49,542 nucleotides of DNA, taken from assembly GCA_002698985.1 (NCBI GenBank), contig PAAY01000102.1, forward strand, positions 2,593 to 52,134. Reading direction: 5' to 3'. Positions 1 to 8,364 of this stretch are shown in pieces. The notes under the pieces are model-generated. The model searched no databases and was not told where the DNA came from. It was given only the letters and a program-made list of their open reading frames with translations. A program made the translations under genes and the position numbers. Every line of letters starts with the position of its first letter. Within the stretch, counting starts at the first letter, position 1. The stretch is from Saprospirales bacterium (GTDB taxonomy: Bacteria > Bacteroidota > Bacteroidia > Chitinophagales > Saprospiraceae).

Positions 1-250
1 TAGTAAGTAGCGGCCTCCCGGCCGCAGGCTCAATTCCTCTGCTTATGCCCAGGTTACCGCAAGGGCCGCCAATGAATAGAGATGGTGACGAGGGGGAGGA
101 TTGGAGCAGTGTGGGCAACTGTGCAGCAGCATGGTTCTTTTGAAGATCCGCCTTCGGCGGATGACAAAAGGGGCTAGCATAGGATGAACGGGCGAGCTTG
201 AGTGTGCGTGCCAATGCCCGTAGCCCTCGATTCTTCAGTCCCTCCCCCGA
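1..250 (-). repeat. Dispersed composite intergenic repeat, copy 1
   Basis: This non-coding stretch, read on the minus strand, matches the region after guaB at 11.6-11.9 kb. Shared blocks in the same order are a GGCATTGGCA block, a CTAGCCC block near ATGCTAGCCCC, then TTTTGTCATCCGCC, a short hairpin loop and GGCGGATCTTCA (plus-strand positions 141-180 here). A GCGGCC/GGCCGC hairpin at 10-25 and a GCGGCC-rich block near 70 resemble the far end of the other copy. No ORF of its own is convincing. It may be a non-autonomous mobile or REP-like repeat; the true left end may lie outside the window. Confidence 0.6.
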
Positions 251-310
251 AAGCTTTCGGGGTTCAATTCCTCATATCCTCGATTCCTCTCCCGACGGAT
301 GTCGGGATCA
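235..310 (-). repeat. Period-8 tandem repeat with stop-codon hairpin after recJ
   Basis: Read on the minus strand, the recJ stop codon TGA (310-308) is the start of a hairpin, CCCGAC-ATCC-GTCGGG, followed by GAGGAATC/GAGGATAT/GAGGAATT units of about 8 bp. A second hairpin, CCCCGAAAGCTTTCGGGG, follows. The same arrangement recurs upstream of the GH3-family gene (42.8 kb) and, with changes, at 12.0 kb. It lies at the 3' end of recJ, so a role in transcript ending or protection is possible, but this is inference. Confidence 0.7.
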
Positions 311-2002
311 AAACCACAAATCCTTCACCAGCAGCCGCAGGCGTTTGTTGCCTTGCCAGGTGTCCTCTTCCAGGTTGAAGGCGATGTGAAACTGTTTGCT
401 TTTTTGCAGGCGGTGGAAGTCCTCCCCTTTGCCAAAGGCGATGCCGGTCCAGACCTTTTTCTCCTCCTGTTGCACCGAGAGGCGCAGGTGGTTGCCTTTC
501 AGCAGGCGGCTGTAGCCGGCGTCCCTCACGTTTTTTGCGACGAAAACAGGCCGCCGGTTTTGGGGGCCAAATGGGGCAAATTGCCGGAGCACCCGCCAAA
601 AGGTGGGGCTGAGGTCGCTGAGACTTACCACGGCATTGACCTTCAGCTCCGGCACCAGCATCTCTTCGGAAATGCTGCCCTGCACCGCTGCTTCGAAAGC
701 TGCGGTAAAAGCCGGAACCTGATCCACCTCCATCGTCAGGCCGGCGGCGTGGTCGTGGCCGCCAAAGTTGACCAGCAGTTCGCTGCAGGCAGCAATGGCA
801 TCGTGGATGTTGAAGCCGTTGACGGAACGGGCGGAACCCACAGCCTGGCCGTTGGATTCGCAAAGCAAAATGACAGGCCGGCAATACAGCTCCACCAGGC
901 GTGAGGCGGCGATGCCCAGCACTCCCTTGTGCCAGCCCGGATGAAAAAGGACGATGCTCTTGCGGTTTTCCAGGCCAGGATCGGCATCCAGCATTTCCCG
1001 GGCTTCCCGCACGATGACCTCGTTGTAGGTTTTGCGCTGCGTATTGCGGTGGTTGAGCAGGCGGGCGTAATCAGCGGCCACGAATTTTTCGTTGGCCAGC
1101 ATGAGTTGAACGGCATGGCGGGCATCGCTGAGGCGGCCAGCCGCATTGATCATGGGCGCCAGTCCGAACACGATGTCGTTGATGTCCAGTGGCCGGTGTC
1201 GGCCGCTGCTTTCGATGAGGGCTTTCAGTCCCGGCCGTTCGGTTTTGTTGAGTTTTTTCAGTCCGAAATGCGCCAGCACCCTGTTTTCACCGGTCATGGG
1301 CACAATGTCGGCGGCGATGCTGAGCACCAGCAGGTCCAGCAACTGCCACAAATGTTCCGGCGATCTTTCCAGCCTGGTGTTGATGGCCTGGGCCAGCTTA
1401 AAGGCCACCCCGCAGCCGCTCAGCTCTTTGTATGGATAGGCACAGCCCGCCTGTTTGGGATCCAGCACAGCCACAGCCCCCGGCAGTTTTTCCGAAGGGA
1501 GGTGATGGTCGCAAACGATGAAATCGATGCCCAGTCGCTGCGCAATTTCCACCTGCTCCACGGCCCTGATGCCACAGTCCATGGCGATGATGAGGCTGGC
1601 ACCGGTTTCCCGGGCGTACTCCACCCCTTCCCGGCTGACGCCGTAACCTTCTTTGTGCCTGTCGGGCAGGTAGTAGTCGGGTTTGGCACCCAGTCCGGAC
1701 AAAAACTCAAACATCAGGGCCACGCTGGTGGTGCCATCCACATCGTAGTCTCCGTACAGCAGTATTTTCTCCTCGCTGCGCAATGCGGCGAGTACCCGGT
1801 CCACAGCCCGGTCCATGTTTTTCATCAAAAAAGGATCGTGGAGGTCGTCGAGACTAGGGCGGAAAAAGGCTTTGGCTTCGTCAAAAGTGCTGATGCCCCG
1901 CTGCACCAGCACCCTGCACAGCACAGGATGAATCCGCAGTTCTCCGTGCAGCCGGCTGACGGCCTCCTCATCGGCAGGAATGAGCGTCCATCGTTTTCTC
2001 AT
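308..2002 (-). CDS. recJ: Single-stranded-DNA-specific exonuclease RecJ
   Basis: RecJ is a 5'-to-3' single-strand DNA exonuclease of the DHH phosphoesterase superfamily, used in recombination and mismatch repair. The 564-residue length is normal for the family. Visible motifs are YGDYDVDG near residues 83-90 (metal-binding aspartates), a CDHH block near residue 165 that names the superfamily, and GGHDHAAGL in the DHHA1 domain near residue 415, followed by an OB-fold-like C-terminal part. The ATG at 2002 gives a complete N terminus. The stop codon is embedded in a dispersed hairpin repeat. The upstream gene on the same strand ends at 2126, leaving a 120-bp spacer with a tandem repeat, so shared transcription is possible. 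Assignment is secure. Confidence 0.97.
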   Translation of the reverse strand: MRKRWTLIPADEEAVSRLHGELRIHPVLCRVLVQRGISTFDEAKAFFRPSLDDLHDPFLMKNMDRAVDRVLAALRSEEKILLYGDYDVDGTTSVALMFEFLSGLGAKPDYYLPDRHKEGYGVSREGVEYARETGASLIIAMDCGIRAVEQVEIAQRLGIDFIVCDHHLPSEKLPGAVAVLDPKQAGCAYPYKELSGCGVAFKLAQAINTRLERSPEHLWQLLDLLVLSIAADIVPMTGENRVLAHFGLKKLNKTERPGLKALIESSGRHRPLDINDIVFGLAPMINAAGRLSDARHAVQLMLANEKFVAADYARLLNHRNTQRKTYNEVIVREAREMLDADPGLENRKSIVLFHPGWHKGVLGIAASRLVELYCRPVILLCESNGQAVGSARSVNGFNIHDAIAACSELLVNFGGHDHAAGLTMEVDQVPAFTAAFEAAVQGSISEEMLVPELKVNAVVSLSDLSPTFWRVLRQFAPFGPQNRRPVFVAKNVRDAGYSRLLKGNHLRLSVQQEEKKVWTGIAFGKGEDFHRLQKSKQFHIAFNLEEDTWQGNKRLRLLVKDLWF

Positions 2003-2034
2003 AGGCCTGGGGGTTTGGGCCTGTAAGATAGGGA

Positions 2035-2080
2035 GGATTTGAAGATTTGAGGAACCGAAGAACTGAAGAATTGAGCACCC
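2035..2080 (+). repeat. Period-8 short tandem repeat
   Basis: Degenerate units of the form GAGGAACC, GAAGAACT and GAAGAATT follow one another in the spacer between the aspartoacylase-like gene and recJ. The units match those after guaB (11573-11612). No hairpin core is present in this copy. Confidence 0.6.
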
Positions 2081-2125
2081 TTGTCGTCGGCACTTTAAAA
2101 TGACACCGCTAATAATTCCACGAAA

Positions 2126-3115
2126 TCAGTGGCTTTCTTCCTGTACGATGAAAAACCCATCGGAACCCTGGTTCTGGTAGAGGGGCATGAGGATGCGGCC
2201 TCCTTCGGGGGCGTAGATGGGGCCACGGATGTCGGTGGCCAGCAGTTGGCCTTTGTGGATCCGCTGGAAATTGCGGAAACCGGGTTTCATGCGGAAATGG
2301 TCGTCGGGTTTGATGTGGTGGACCGAAACGAGGCGGGCAACTTTGGGCAGGTCCTTTGAATACTCTATGAGCAGGGCATCGTGCCGGTTTTCCACATCCT
2401 CGGCCCTTACCGCCTTGATGCTGCGCATGCAGTTGATGATGGCAGCAATGCAGCGGTTCACAGAAAGGTGGTCATTGTGCTGTCCGGCCTCGAAGGCAAC
2501 GCCGATGGTGGGCAATCCGAAATTTTCCTTGACGAAGTAATGGAGGGTGGTGCCGTTGATTCCTTCCAGCATACCGGTGATTACAGGTGCGTGCAGCTCA
2601 ACGGCAATTCTGATGCTTTCCGGATGATCGGAAGCGATGGCGAAAATGCCGCCGTGTGCCGAAGTGGTGTGCAAATCGAGCATGACCACCCTGGTGGGTT
2701 GGTGCTGGCGGATCTTGGCCTCGATCAGTTCCACCAGTTCCCGCAGTTCTTTGTCTTCGGCTTGCAGTTTTTCGTAGGGTGTTTCCTTTACCCGGCGTAC
2801 GTTCTCCGGAGTCCAGATTCTGTTGAGGTCTTTGGCGATGAAGCGCTTCTGCTGGTGATAAGCTTCTGCATTGCCCAGGATGCCGAGAAAAGTGCCGTTG
2901 TAATTGAAAGTCGGGTTGACGTGGGGTTCCAGTTGCAGAAGTTGAAAAACGGTTTTCACCGCATCCACACCGGCGGTTTCATTGCCGTGCATGCCGGCCA
3001 TGCAAATGAACAGCGGCCCGGGCTTGTTGCCGATGAACTCCCCCAGGACATGGCGGTGATGCGCCACCTCCAGCATTGTTTTCTCTTTCTGTTTTGTCAT
3101 CAATTCGCCGTTCAT
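2126..3115 (-). CDS. Succinylglutamate desuccinylase/aspartoacylase family zinc hydrolase
   Basis: A zinc-dependent deacylase of the AstE/AspA branch of the M14 carboxypeptidase fold. AGMHGNETAG (residues about 40-49) supplies the conserved His and Glu zinc ligands, and LDLHTTSAHGG holds the later zinc-binding His. Members hydrolyse N-acyl amino acids; the substrate here cannot be read from sequence. The start at 3115 is preferred over the longer ATG at 3124 because its ATG overlaps the TGA of the upstream isoaspartyl peptidase (ATGA, 3112-3115), the usual sign of translational coupling; another ATG lies at 3100. No signal peptide, so probably cytoplasmic. With the upstream gene it forms a two-gene unit that processes aspartyl-type substrates, which suggests peptide or amino-acid salvage. 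Confidence 0.85.
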   Translation of the reverse strand: MNGELMTKQKEKTMLEVAHHRHVLGEFIGNKPGPLFICMAGMHGNETAGVDAVKTVFQLLQLEPHVNPTFNYNGTFLGILGNAEAYHQQKRFIAKDLNRIWTPENVRRVKETPYEKLQAEDKELRELVELIEAKIRQHQPTRVVMLDLHTTSAHGGIFAIASDHPESIRIAVELHAPVITGMLEGINGTTLHYFVKENFGLPTIGVAFEAGQHNDHLSVNRCIAAIINCMRSIKAVRAEDVENRHDALLIEYSKDLPKVARLVSVHHIKPDDHFRMKPGFRNFQRIHKGQLLATDIRGPIYAPEGGRILMPLYQNQGSDGFFIVQEESH

Positions 3116-4071
3116 CGAGGGCACTTAATGAATGCGTTGGTGCTGCCGTCCGGGTCAGCAAAACAAAACGCCATTTTAGGAGTATTGTGCGAAAAAGCAT
3201 AATGACCTTTGGCACTTATCCCGATGATTCCGCCAAAGCCCTGCACTTTTTGCGCTAAATGTTCAATTCCCATCCGGGCAGCTTCCATGGCCTCATTGTT
3301 CTCAAACAAATCGCACACCGTTTTGCTCAGCAAGACCCGCATGATGCTCTCGCCCCAGCCGGTGGCGCTCACTGCGCCCAGGGCATTGTCGGCATAGGCA
3401 CCCGCACCGGGAATTGGGCTGTCGCCAACCCGGCCCACCATTTTGCGGGCAGTGCCGCCGGTAGAGGTTGCAGCAGCGAGGTTGCCGAAGCAGTCGAGGG
3501 CCACGGCTCCCACGGTATCTGACGGGGCATTCAGGAACGGATGGTGCGTTTTGAAGCCCTCCTGGTTTTTTATTTCTTCGAAAAACTTCAGCTCACGAGC
3601 TGTCAGCAGTTCTTCCGGGGCCAGCTCTTCAAAGCCCATGCTTTTTGCGAAGCGAAGGGCACCCTCAGCCACCAGCAGGCAGTGTTCTGTTTTTTCCATC
3701 ACCCTTCGGGCAACGCTGACCGGATGGAGGACGTTCTGCAAGGCCGCCACAGCCCCCACTTGCAGCGTGGCGCCGTCCATGATCATGGCGTCCAGCTCCA
3801 CCTGTCCGGCTTCGTTGAGAAAAGCGCCCCTGCCAGCATCGAAGGTGGGGTCTTCTTCCAGTATGCGCACGGCAGCTTCAACGGCGTCCAGGGCAGAGGC
3901 CCCGGCCAGCAGTTGCGGATACACCTCGCTAACGGCGGTTTGCACGCCATGCAGGTGGTCTTGTTCGTAGGCGGCAGGAATGTTCCAGGCGCCGCCGTGA
4001 ACGATGAGTTTGGGTTGTAGCTTCAAAATGTCGCTGTTAGAGCCGGCAAAGGTACTCATTGCATTGGCCAC
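3112..4071 (-). CDS. Isoaspartyl peptidase / L-asparaginase (plant-type Ntn hydrolase)
   Basis: An N-terminal nucleophile hydrolase that self-cleaves to expose a catalytic threonine and hydrolyses beta-aspartyl peptides or asparagine. The cleavage site is SDTVGAVALD with Thr186 as the predicted nucleophile, followed by ATSTGGTARKMVGRVGDSP, a hallmark of the family that contributes to the substrate pocket. HGGAWN near residue 25 is the usual N-terminal motif. At 319 residues it is full length. No signal peptide is evident, although the first 20 residues are poorly conserved and a second ATG at 4059 is equally plausible. It is the first gene of a coupled pair with the aspartoacylase-family gene. 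Confidence 0.93.
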   Translation of the reverse strand: MANAMSTFAGSNSDILKLQPKLIVHGGAWNIPAAYEQDHLHGVQTAVSEVYPQLLAGASALDAVEAAVRILEEDPTFDAGRGAFLNEAGQVELDAMIMDGATLQVGAVAALQNVLHPVSVARRVMEKTEHCLLVAEGALRFAKSMGFEELAPEELLTARELKFFEEIKNQEGFKTHHPFLNAPSDTVGAVALDCFGNLAAATSTGGTARKMVGRVGDSPIPGAGAYADNALGAVSATGWGESIMRVLLSKTVCDLFENNEAMEAARMGIEHLAQKVQGFGGIIGISAKGHYAFSHNTPKMAFCFADPDGSTNAFIKCPR

Positions 4072-4368
4072 CGCAAGCCAGGGCAGGCCGCATGGCCGAC
4101 AACTTTTGCATGAAACTTGCGTTTCTTTGTAACCCGTTTGCGCTAAAATTGTCCTTTCCGGAAACCACTTTTCAACATTAGACTTTATTCTAAAAACTTT
4201 TGTATGAAGCTTTTTTCAAAAGCAATGAATTTGGACAGTTTGTGCGCTGGCGCACACATATCCGAATAAAGTCTGCTGCGGAACGCTACAATTCGAGTGA
4301 GAACAATGCGGATTTTTTTCCTGCTTCGCAAAATGAATTTCTCTTTCAGCATTCAGAATCAAAGACCC

Positions 4369-6171
4369 ATGAAATCAGTGTCAGTATTGCTATTCCTCTT
4401 CTTTCTGGCTTTTGCAGCATCGGCACAAGATGCCAAGCTGGCCCAACAGTATTACAACGACGGAGAGTTTGAGAAGGCAGCCTATGTGTACAAGAAGTTG
4501 TACGAGAACCAGAATAACAATGAGTATTATTTCAATCGCTACCTCACCTGCCTGATGGCGGTGGAGCAGTTTGACGAAGCTGAAGAGGCCGTTCGGGATG
4601 CCCTAAAAAACGACCCTAAAAACATCCGATTGCTGGTGAGCTACGGCAACATTCTGGAACGGCAGTTTAAAGAAGACGAGGCCAAAGAGCAATACGAGAA
4701 GGCCCTGAAAAGAATGCCCGCCGATCAATACGAAATCACCCGGCTGGCCAGCACCTTCAGCAGCCTGCGCAAATACGACTACGCCATCAGGGCCTACGAG
4801 CAGGGCGGGGAGATGATCAAAAACCCCAGCATCTTCGCTTTCAACCTGGCGGAACTTTACCGAAGGAAAGGCGACATCCCCAACATGATAGCCAATTACC
4901 TGAACAGCCTGGATGCTTACCCCGACAGGCAGGCCACTGTTCAGAGCCAGTTGCAACGCTACCTGGGCACCGAGGATGACTTTCTGGAATTGCAAACCCA
5001 GTTGTACGATCGCCTGCAGAAAAACCCTGAGGCCTACCACTTCATGGAATTGCTCGAATGGGTCTTCATTCAGAAGAAAGACTACAAAGGTGCGCTGCGA
5101 CAGGCCAAAGCCCTGGACCGCCGGCTCGATGAAAACGGCAGCCGCATTTACAGGCTGGCCCAAACGGCTTTTCAGGATAAGGACTATGACGCCGCCATAG
5201 CTGCCTTCCAGTACATCGTGGATGTGAAGGGGCAGCAGTCCATGTTCTACATAGATGCCAAACGGGAAGCCCTGCGGGCCCTCCGCAACAAGTTGGTGGA
5301 GGGTTTCAACTACACCGAGGCCGAGCTCCGTGAAATAGAGCAGGCTTATGAGGCTTTTCTCGATGAGTTCGGTCGCAATAAAGTGACCGCTTCCATCGTG
5401 GCCGAGCTGGCCGATCTGGAAGCCCGCTACCTCAACAACCTCGACAAGGCCATCGAACTGCTGCAAGAAGTCATTGCCTACCCCGGCATCAACCTACAGA
5501 CCCAGGCCAGGGCCAAACTGAGCCTGGGCGACTACTACCTCATCAAAGGTGAAATATGGGAGGCAACCCTGCTGTACTCACAGGTGGATAAGGCCTTTCC
5601 GGAAGACCAGCTCGGCCATGAAGCTCGCTACCGCAATGCCAAGCTGTCTTATTACAACGGCGATTTTCAGTGGGCGCAGGCACAGTTTGACGTGCTGAAA
5701 GGCTCTACCTCCAAACTCATCGCCAACGATGCCATCGACATGTCAGTGTTCATCATGGACAACCTCGGACTGGACACTACCGACCAGGCGCTCAAGCTCT
5801 TCGCCGCCGCCGACCTGCTGACCTTCCAGAACAAGTTTGACGAGGCCTTCGCAAAACTGGACACCCTGCTGATGAAGTTTCCCAAACACAAGCTGGACGA
5901 CGACGTGCTGTATGCCAAGGCGCAGATCTACTCCAAAATGCGGCAGTACGACAAGGCCATCGAACTGTATGAAAAAATCGTGGAGCAATACCCCGATGAA
6001 ATACGGGCGGACAATGCCCTCTTCGAAATGGCCAGCCTCTATGAAAACCAGCTCGGCGATCCCGATAAGGCCATGAGCTATTACGAGAAGATATTTATCG
6101 AATATTCCGGAAGCACTTTCTCCATCGAAGCCCGCAAACGCTACCGGAAATTGCGAGGGGATAATATTTGA
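4369..6171 (+). CDS. Secreted tetratricopeptide-repeat protein
   Basis: A protein of about 600 residues built almost entirely of TPR-like helical repeats after an N-terminal signal peptide. The ATG at 4369 is chosen because it places a hydrophobic signal sequence ending in ASAQ at the very N terminus; the upstream in-frame ATG at 4297 would add 24 residues ahead of it. Repeats of the form YxxGEFEKAAYVYKKLY are visible near the N terminus and YDKAIELYEKIVEQYPDE near residues 525-540. It probably acts in the periplasm or at the outer membrane as a scaffold. No enzyme domain is seen. It is a single gene, converging on the DUF5723 gene across a terminator. Confidence 0.85.
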   Translation: MKSVSVLLFLFFLAFAASAQDAKLAQQYYNDGEFEKAAYVYKKLYENQNNNEYYFNRYLTCLMAVEQFDEAEEAVRDALKNDPKNIRLLVSYGNILERQFKEDEAKEQYEKALKRMPADQYEITRLASTFSSLRKYDYAIRAYEQGGEMIKNPSIFAFNLAELYRRKGDIPNMIANYLNSLDAYPDRQATVQSQLQRYLGTEDDFLELQTQLYDRLQKNPEAYHFMELLEWVFIQKKDYKGALRQAKALDRRLDENGSRIYRLAQTAFQDKDYDAAIAAFQYIVDVKGQQSMFYIDAKREALRALRNKLVEGFNYTEAELREIEQAYEAFLDEFGRNKVTASIVAELADLEARYLNNLDKAIELLQEVIAYPGINLQTQARAKLSLGDYYLIKGEIWEATLLYSQVDKAFPEDQLGHEARYRNAKLSYYNGDFQWAQAQFDVLKGSTSKLIANDAIDMSVFIMDNLGLDTTDQALKLFAAADLLTFQNKFDEAFAKLDTLLMKFPKHKLDDDVLYAKAQIYSKMRQYDKAIELYEKIVEQYPDEIRADNALFEMASLYENQLGDPDKAMSYYEKIFIEYSGSTFSIEARKRYRKLRGDNI

Positions 6172-6178
6172 GTTTATT

Positions 6179-6247
6179 GGTTTAGAGAGGTTTAGAGAGG
6201 TTTAGAGGGGTTGATCTGGCATTCGCCGGGAGGTTGAGAGGGGTTTT
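6179..6247 (+). repeat. Period-10 tandem repeat with hairpin (family A)
   Basis: Immediately after the TPR gene stop codon there are three units GGTTTAGAGA/G, then TTGATCTGGC-ATTC-GCCGGGAGG, then GTTGAGAGGGG. The hairpin core has one mismatch compared with the copies at 18.2 and 20.4 kb. It does not overlap the strong terminator that follows. Confidence 0.7.
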
Positions 6248-6249
6248 TG

Positions 6250-6290
6250 AAAAGAGGAGGTAAGCTAAAATTGCCTCCTCTTTTTTTTAA
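6250..6290 (+). terminator. Rho-independent terminator between convergent genes
   Basis: An 11-bp perfect stem (AAAAGAGGAGG at 6250-6260 with CCTCCTCTTTT at 6274-6284) encloses a 13-nt loop and runs into eight T residues on the plus strand. It ends transcription of the TPR gene. On the minus strand the tail is only four T residues, so it may work weakly for the DUF5723 gene. Confidence 0.9.
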
Positions 6291-6316
6291 AATTAATCTC
6301 AAACTCTGGCTCTTCC

Positions 6317-7786
6317 CTAAAACTGATAACACTTCACCTTTCCACCCCGTCTGATTTTTTTGCCTCCGGAGCCCGTGGAGCCTCCTCCGCCAAACCAGCC
6401 GAGATTTAGGTCGAAGGGGTTGAATTTCAGTGCCACATAAAAGTCCGTTCCGTAAAAATCTTTCTGGCCAAAGAGGCTGCCCACATGGTCGGAGCCGATG
6501 ACCAGGTAGCCGAGGCGGGCGGCAAGGCCCATGCGCAGGCTGCTCCAGTTGTAGAGCACCATTGGTGCGGAAAGTGAGAACCAGCGGTGTTCCAGGCGGG
6601 GGGTGAGGGCGAGGATGCAACCCCGCTGCGGGGAAGGCAGCGGCGTGGGTATGCTCTGTACCAGTGTGGCATTTACGAAGACGAGGTTGTTCAAAGCATA
6701 ATCGGCCTGCAGGCTCAGACTTGCAGGCAGCGCTAGCGTAAAGCTGTTGCCGATGAGCGAGGCCAGGGAATCACCCATGGTTTCGTAGCTGAACTGCCGG
6801 GCGATGTCATCCAGGTGCATGAGCTGGTTGGAGTATTTCATGTAATCGTGCAGGTCGATGTTGGCGCTGGGGTCGGTGCCGATGTGGTGTTTTTCGGCAG
6901 AGGTAAATCTTGCCCAGCCGATGTCGAGTAAGGCAGCGCTGAGGCGCCAGCGGTAGCCGCCGTATCCATCTTCGTCAATGAGGGCGGTGGCGGCCAGGTC
7001 AAATGCCCAGCCATTGCCGCTTTTGCGGGGTTTGAATTCATTGGCGTGCAGGTGGGTGGTGGTGAAGCCGAATTCCCCCTCTGCGTTTTCCAGGGTGGCT
7101 ACGTCGTCCGGCAGTTTGGTGTAACGGAATGGCCGGTCGCTGGTGATGAAGGCTCCTTCGTAGGTCGTAAGCCGCCGCACATTTATTCCGAAGGAAAGGG
7201 AGCCGTAGTAAGTGGGCAGCTTGTAGGCATAATTGACCCCGAACTCTTTCCAGCCCATGGCTGCTCCCTGAAATTTCGGAACGGTAAAAGTGTCGTAAAA
7301 AGCCCTGTCGTTGTAAGGGTAATAACTGAATACAGCCGGAATATCCTGTGAGCCACCCAAGACGGCGGCCCTGGAGAAGATGCCCACAGCGTGGTTTTCA
7401 GCAATGCGCACCGAGAGGGCCGGGCCATCCACATATCCAAAGGTGGTGGCATAATGCCTGCGCTTAGCGTTGTTGAAGTCTATGACATAAGTATCCTGGG
7501 CAACCGAGCCTTCGACGTGCTCTGCTTTGATGAGGTCGGTTTTGTCGCTGAGACTGAAGAGAAAATCCGTGGTGCTCGTTTGCCGAAGGAAAGTATAATT
7601 GTTGGAGATGAAGGCACCGACACCGACCAGGTTGAGGTCCCACTTAAGTGGATTGTAAAGCTGTGAAGTCGGGTTGAGAAAAAGGCCACTGGTGCCGCTG
7701 TAGCGTTCCGTTCGCAAGCCGAGTTGGTATTGCGCAAAACTCACCTGACCTACGAGCAGCAAGAGAAGGAGAATGCTGGGTCTCAT
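6317..7786 (-). CDS. DUF5723 family outer-membrane protein
   Basis: A 489-residue protein with a cleavable signal peptide (hydrophobic stretch ending in SFAQ). The N-terminal region of the mature chain, with LGLRTERYSGTSGLFLNPTS, is characteristic of DUF5723, a Bacteroidota family predicted to form an outer-membrane beta-barrel. Alternating aromatic and polar strands run through the whole length, and it ends in an aromatic residue (YQF), which fits recognition by the BAM complex. Function is unknown. It is a monocistronic gene on the minus strand. Confidence 0.8.
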   Translation of the reverse strand: MRPSILLLLLLVGQVSFAQYQLGLRTERYSGTSGLFLNPTSQLYNPLKWDLNLVGVGAFISNNYTFLRQTSTTDFLFSLSDKTDLIKAEHVEGSVAQDTYVIDFNNAKRRHYATTFGYVDGPALSVRIAENHAVGIFSRAAVLGGSQDIPAVFSYYPYNDRAFYDTFTVPKFQGAAMGWKEFGVNYAYKLPTYYGSLSFGINVRRLTTYEGAFITSDRPFRYTKLPDDVATLENAEGEFGFTTTHLHANEFKPRKSGNGWAFDLAATALIDEDGYGGYRWRLSAALLDIGWARFTSAEKHHIGTDPSANIDLHDYMKYSNQLMHLDDIARQFSYETMGDSLASLIGNSFTLALPASLSLQADYALNNLVFVNATLVQSIPTPLPSPQRGCILALTPRLEHRWFSLSAPMVLYNWSSLRMGLAARLGYLVIGSDHVGSLFGQKDFYGTDFYVALKFNPFDLNLGWFGGGGSTGSGGKKIRRGGKVKCYQF

Positions 7787-7998
7787 AGTTTTTGTTTTGA
7801 ACGTGACTTCTCCGGTCGGGACAATACTTCGTTTCCAAATGCCGGAAGCAAAGTACCACGTCGGGAATCCTTTCCCGGAGAATCGGTTTTGTGTTTAAGT
7901 GTAGGGATCCAGGTGAAGTCTGAATTCTATCCGGAAGCAAAAGCTAGTGCAGATAGAGGCAATGTGGGTTCAACTGCCATGACCTGATAAAATTGTGC

Positions 7999-8364
7999 CT
8001 ATTGACCGTACAAGCTAAGAATTCTGGGCAGAAAAATGATGAACCCGACAATGACTGCGCCGATGGCGGTAAACAGCACACCGGCCGCAGCGAGGTCTTT
8101 GGCTTTTCCCGCCAGCGGATGGGGTTCCGGGCTGACGAGGTTGGTCAGTTCTTCAATGGAGGTGTTGAAAGCCTCTGCTGCAAAAACGCAAAATATGGCC
8201 AGTACCACGGCACACCACTCGCTCCTTTCTATGTCAAACCAGAAGCCGGCTCCAATGGCTACGATGGCTGCGAGTAAGTGAATTTTGGCATTGGGCTCAG
8301 CCCTGAACATGGCCAGAATTCCATTCCACGCATACAGGAAACTCTTCAGTCTGTCATTCAACAT
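7999..8364 (-). CDS. dgkA: Diacylglycerol / undecaprenol kinase family protein (DgkA-type)
   Basis: A small integral-membrane kinase of the DgkA family, which phosphorylates diacylglycerol or undecaprenol in lipid recycling. Three hydrophobic segments are visible, and the family signature is present: a charged N-terminal amphipathic part (FRAEPNAKIH), then EAFNTSIEELTNLV and KAKDLAAAGVL carrying the conserved Glu, Asn and Asp residues. The ATG at 8364 gives the usual family length of about 121 residues; the upstream ATG at 8394 would add a non-conserved tail inside the preceding gene. Its start overlaps the end of the EEP-family gene by 11 bp, so the two are probably co-translated. Which lipid is used cannot be told. 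Confidence 0.9.
   Translation of the reverse strand: MLNDRLKSFLYAWNGILAMFRAEPNAKIHLLAAIVAIGAGFWFDIERSEWCAVVLAIFCVFAAEAFNTSIEELTNLVSPEPHPLAGKAKDLAAAGVLFTAIGAVIVGFIIFLPRILSLYGQ

Noticed and set aside
929-2026. Long plus-strand ORF of 365 residues opposite recJ
   Set aside because: It is the antisense shadow of a clear recJ; its composition is His- and Gln-rich with no motif.
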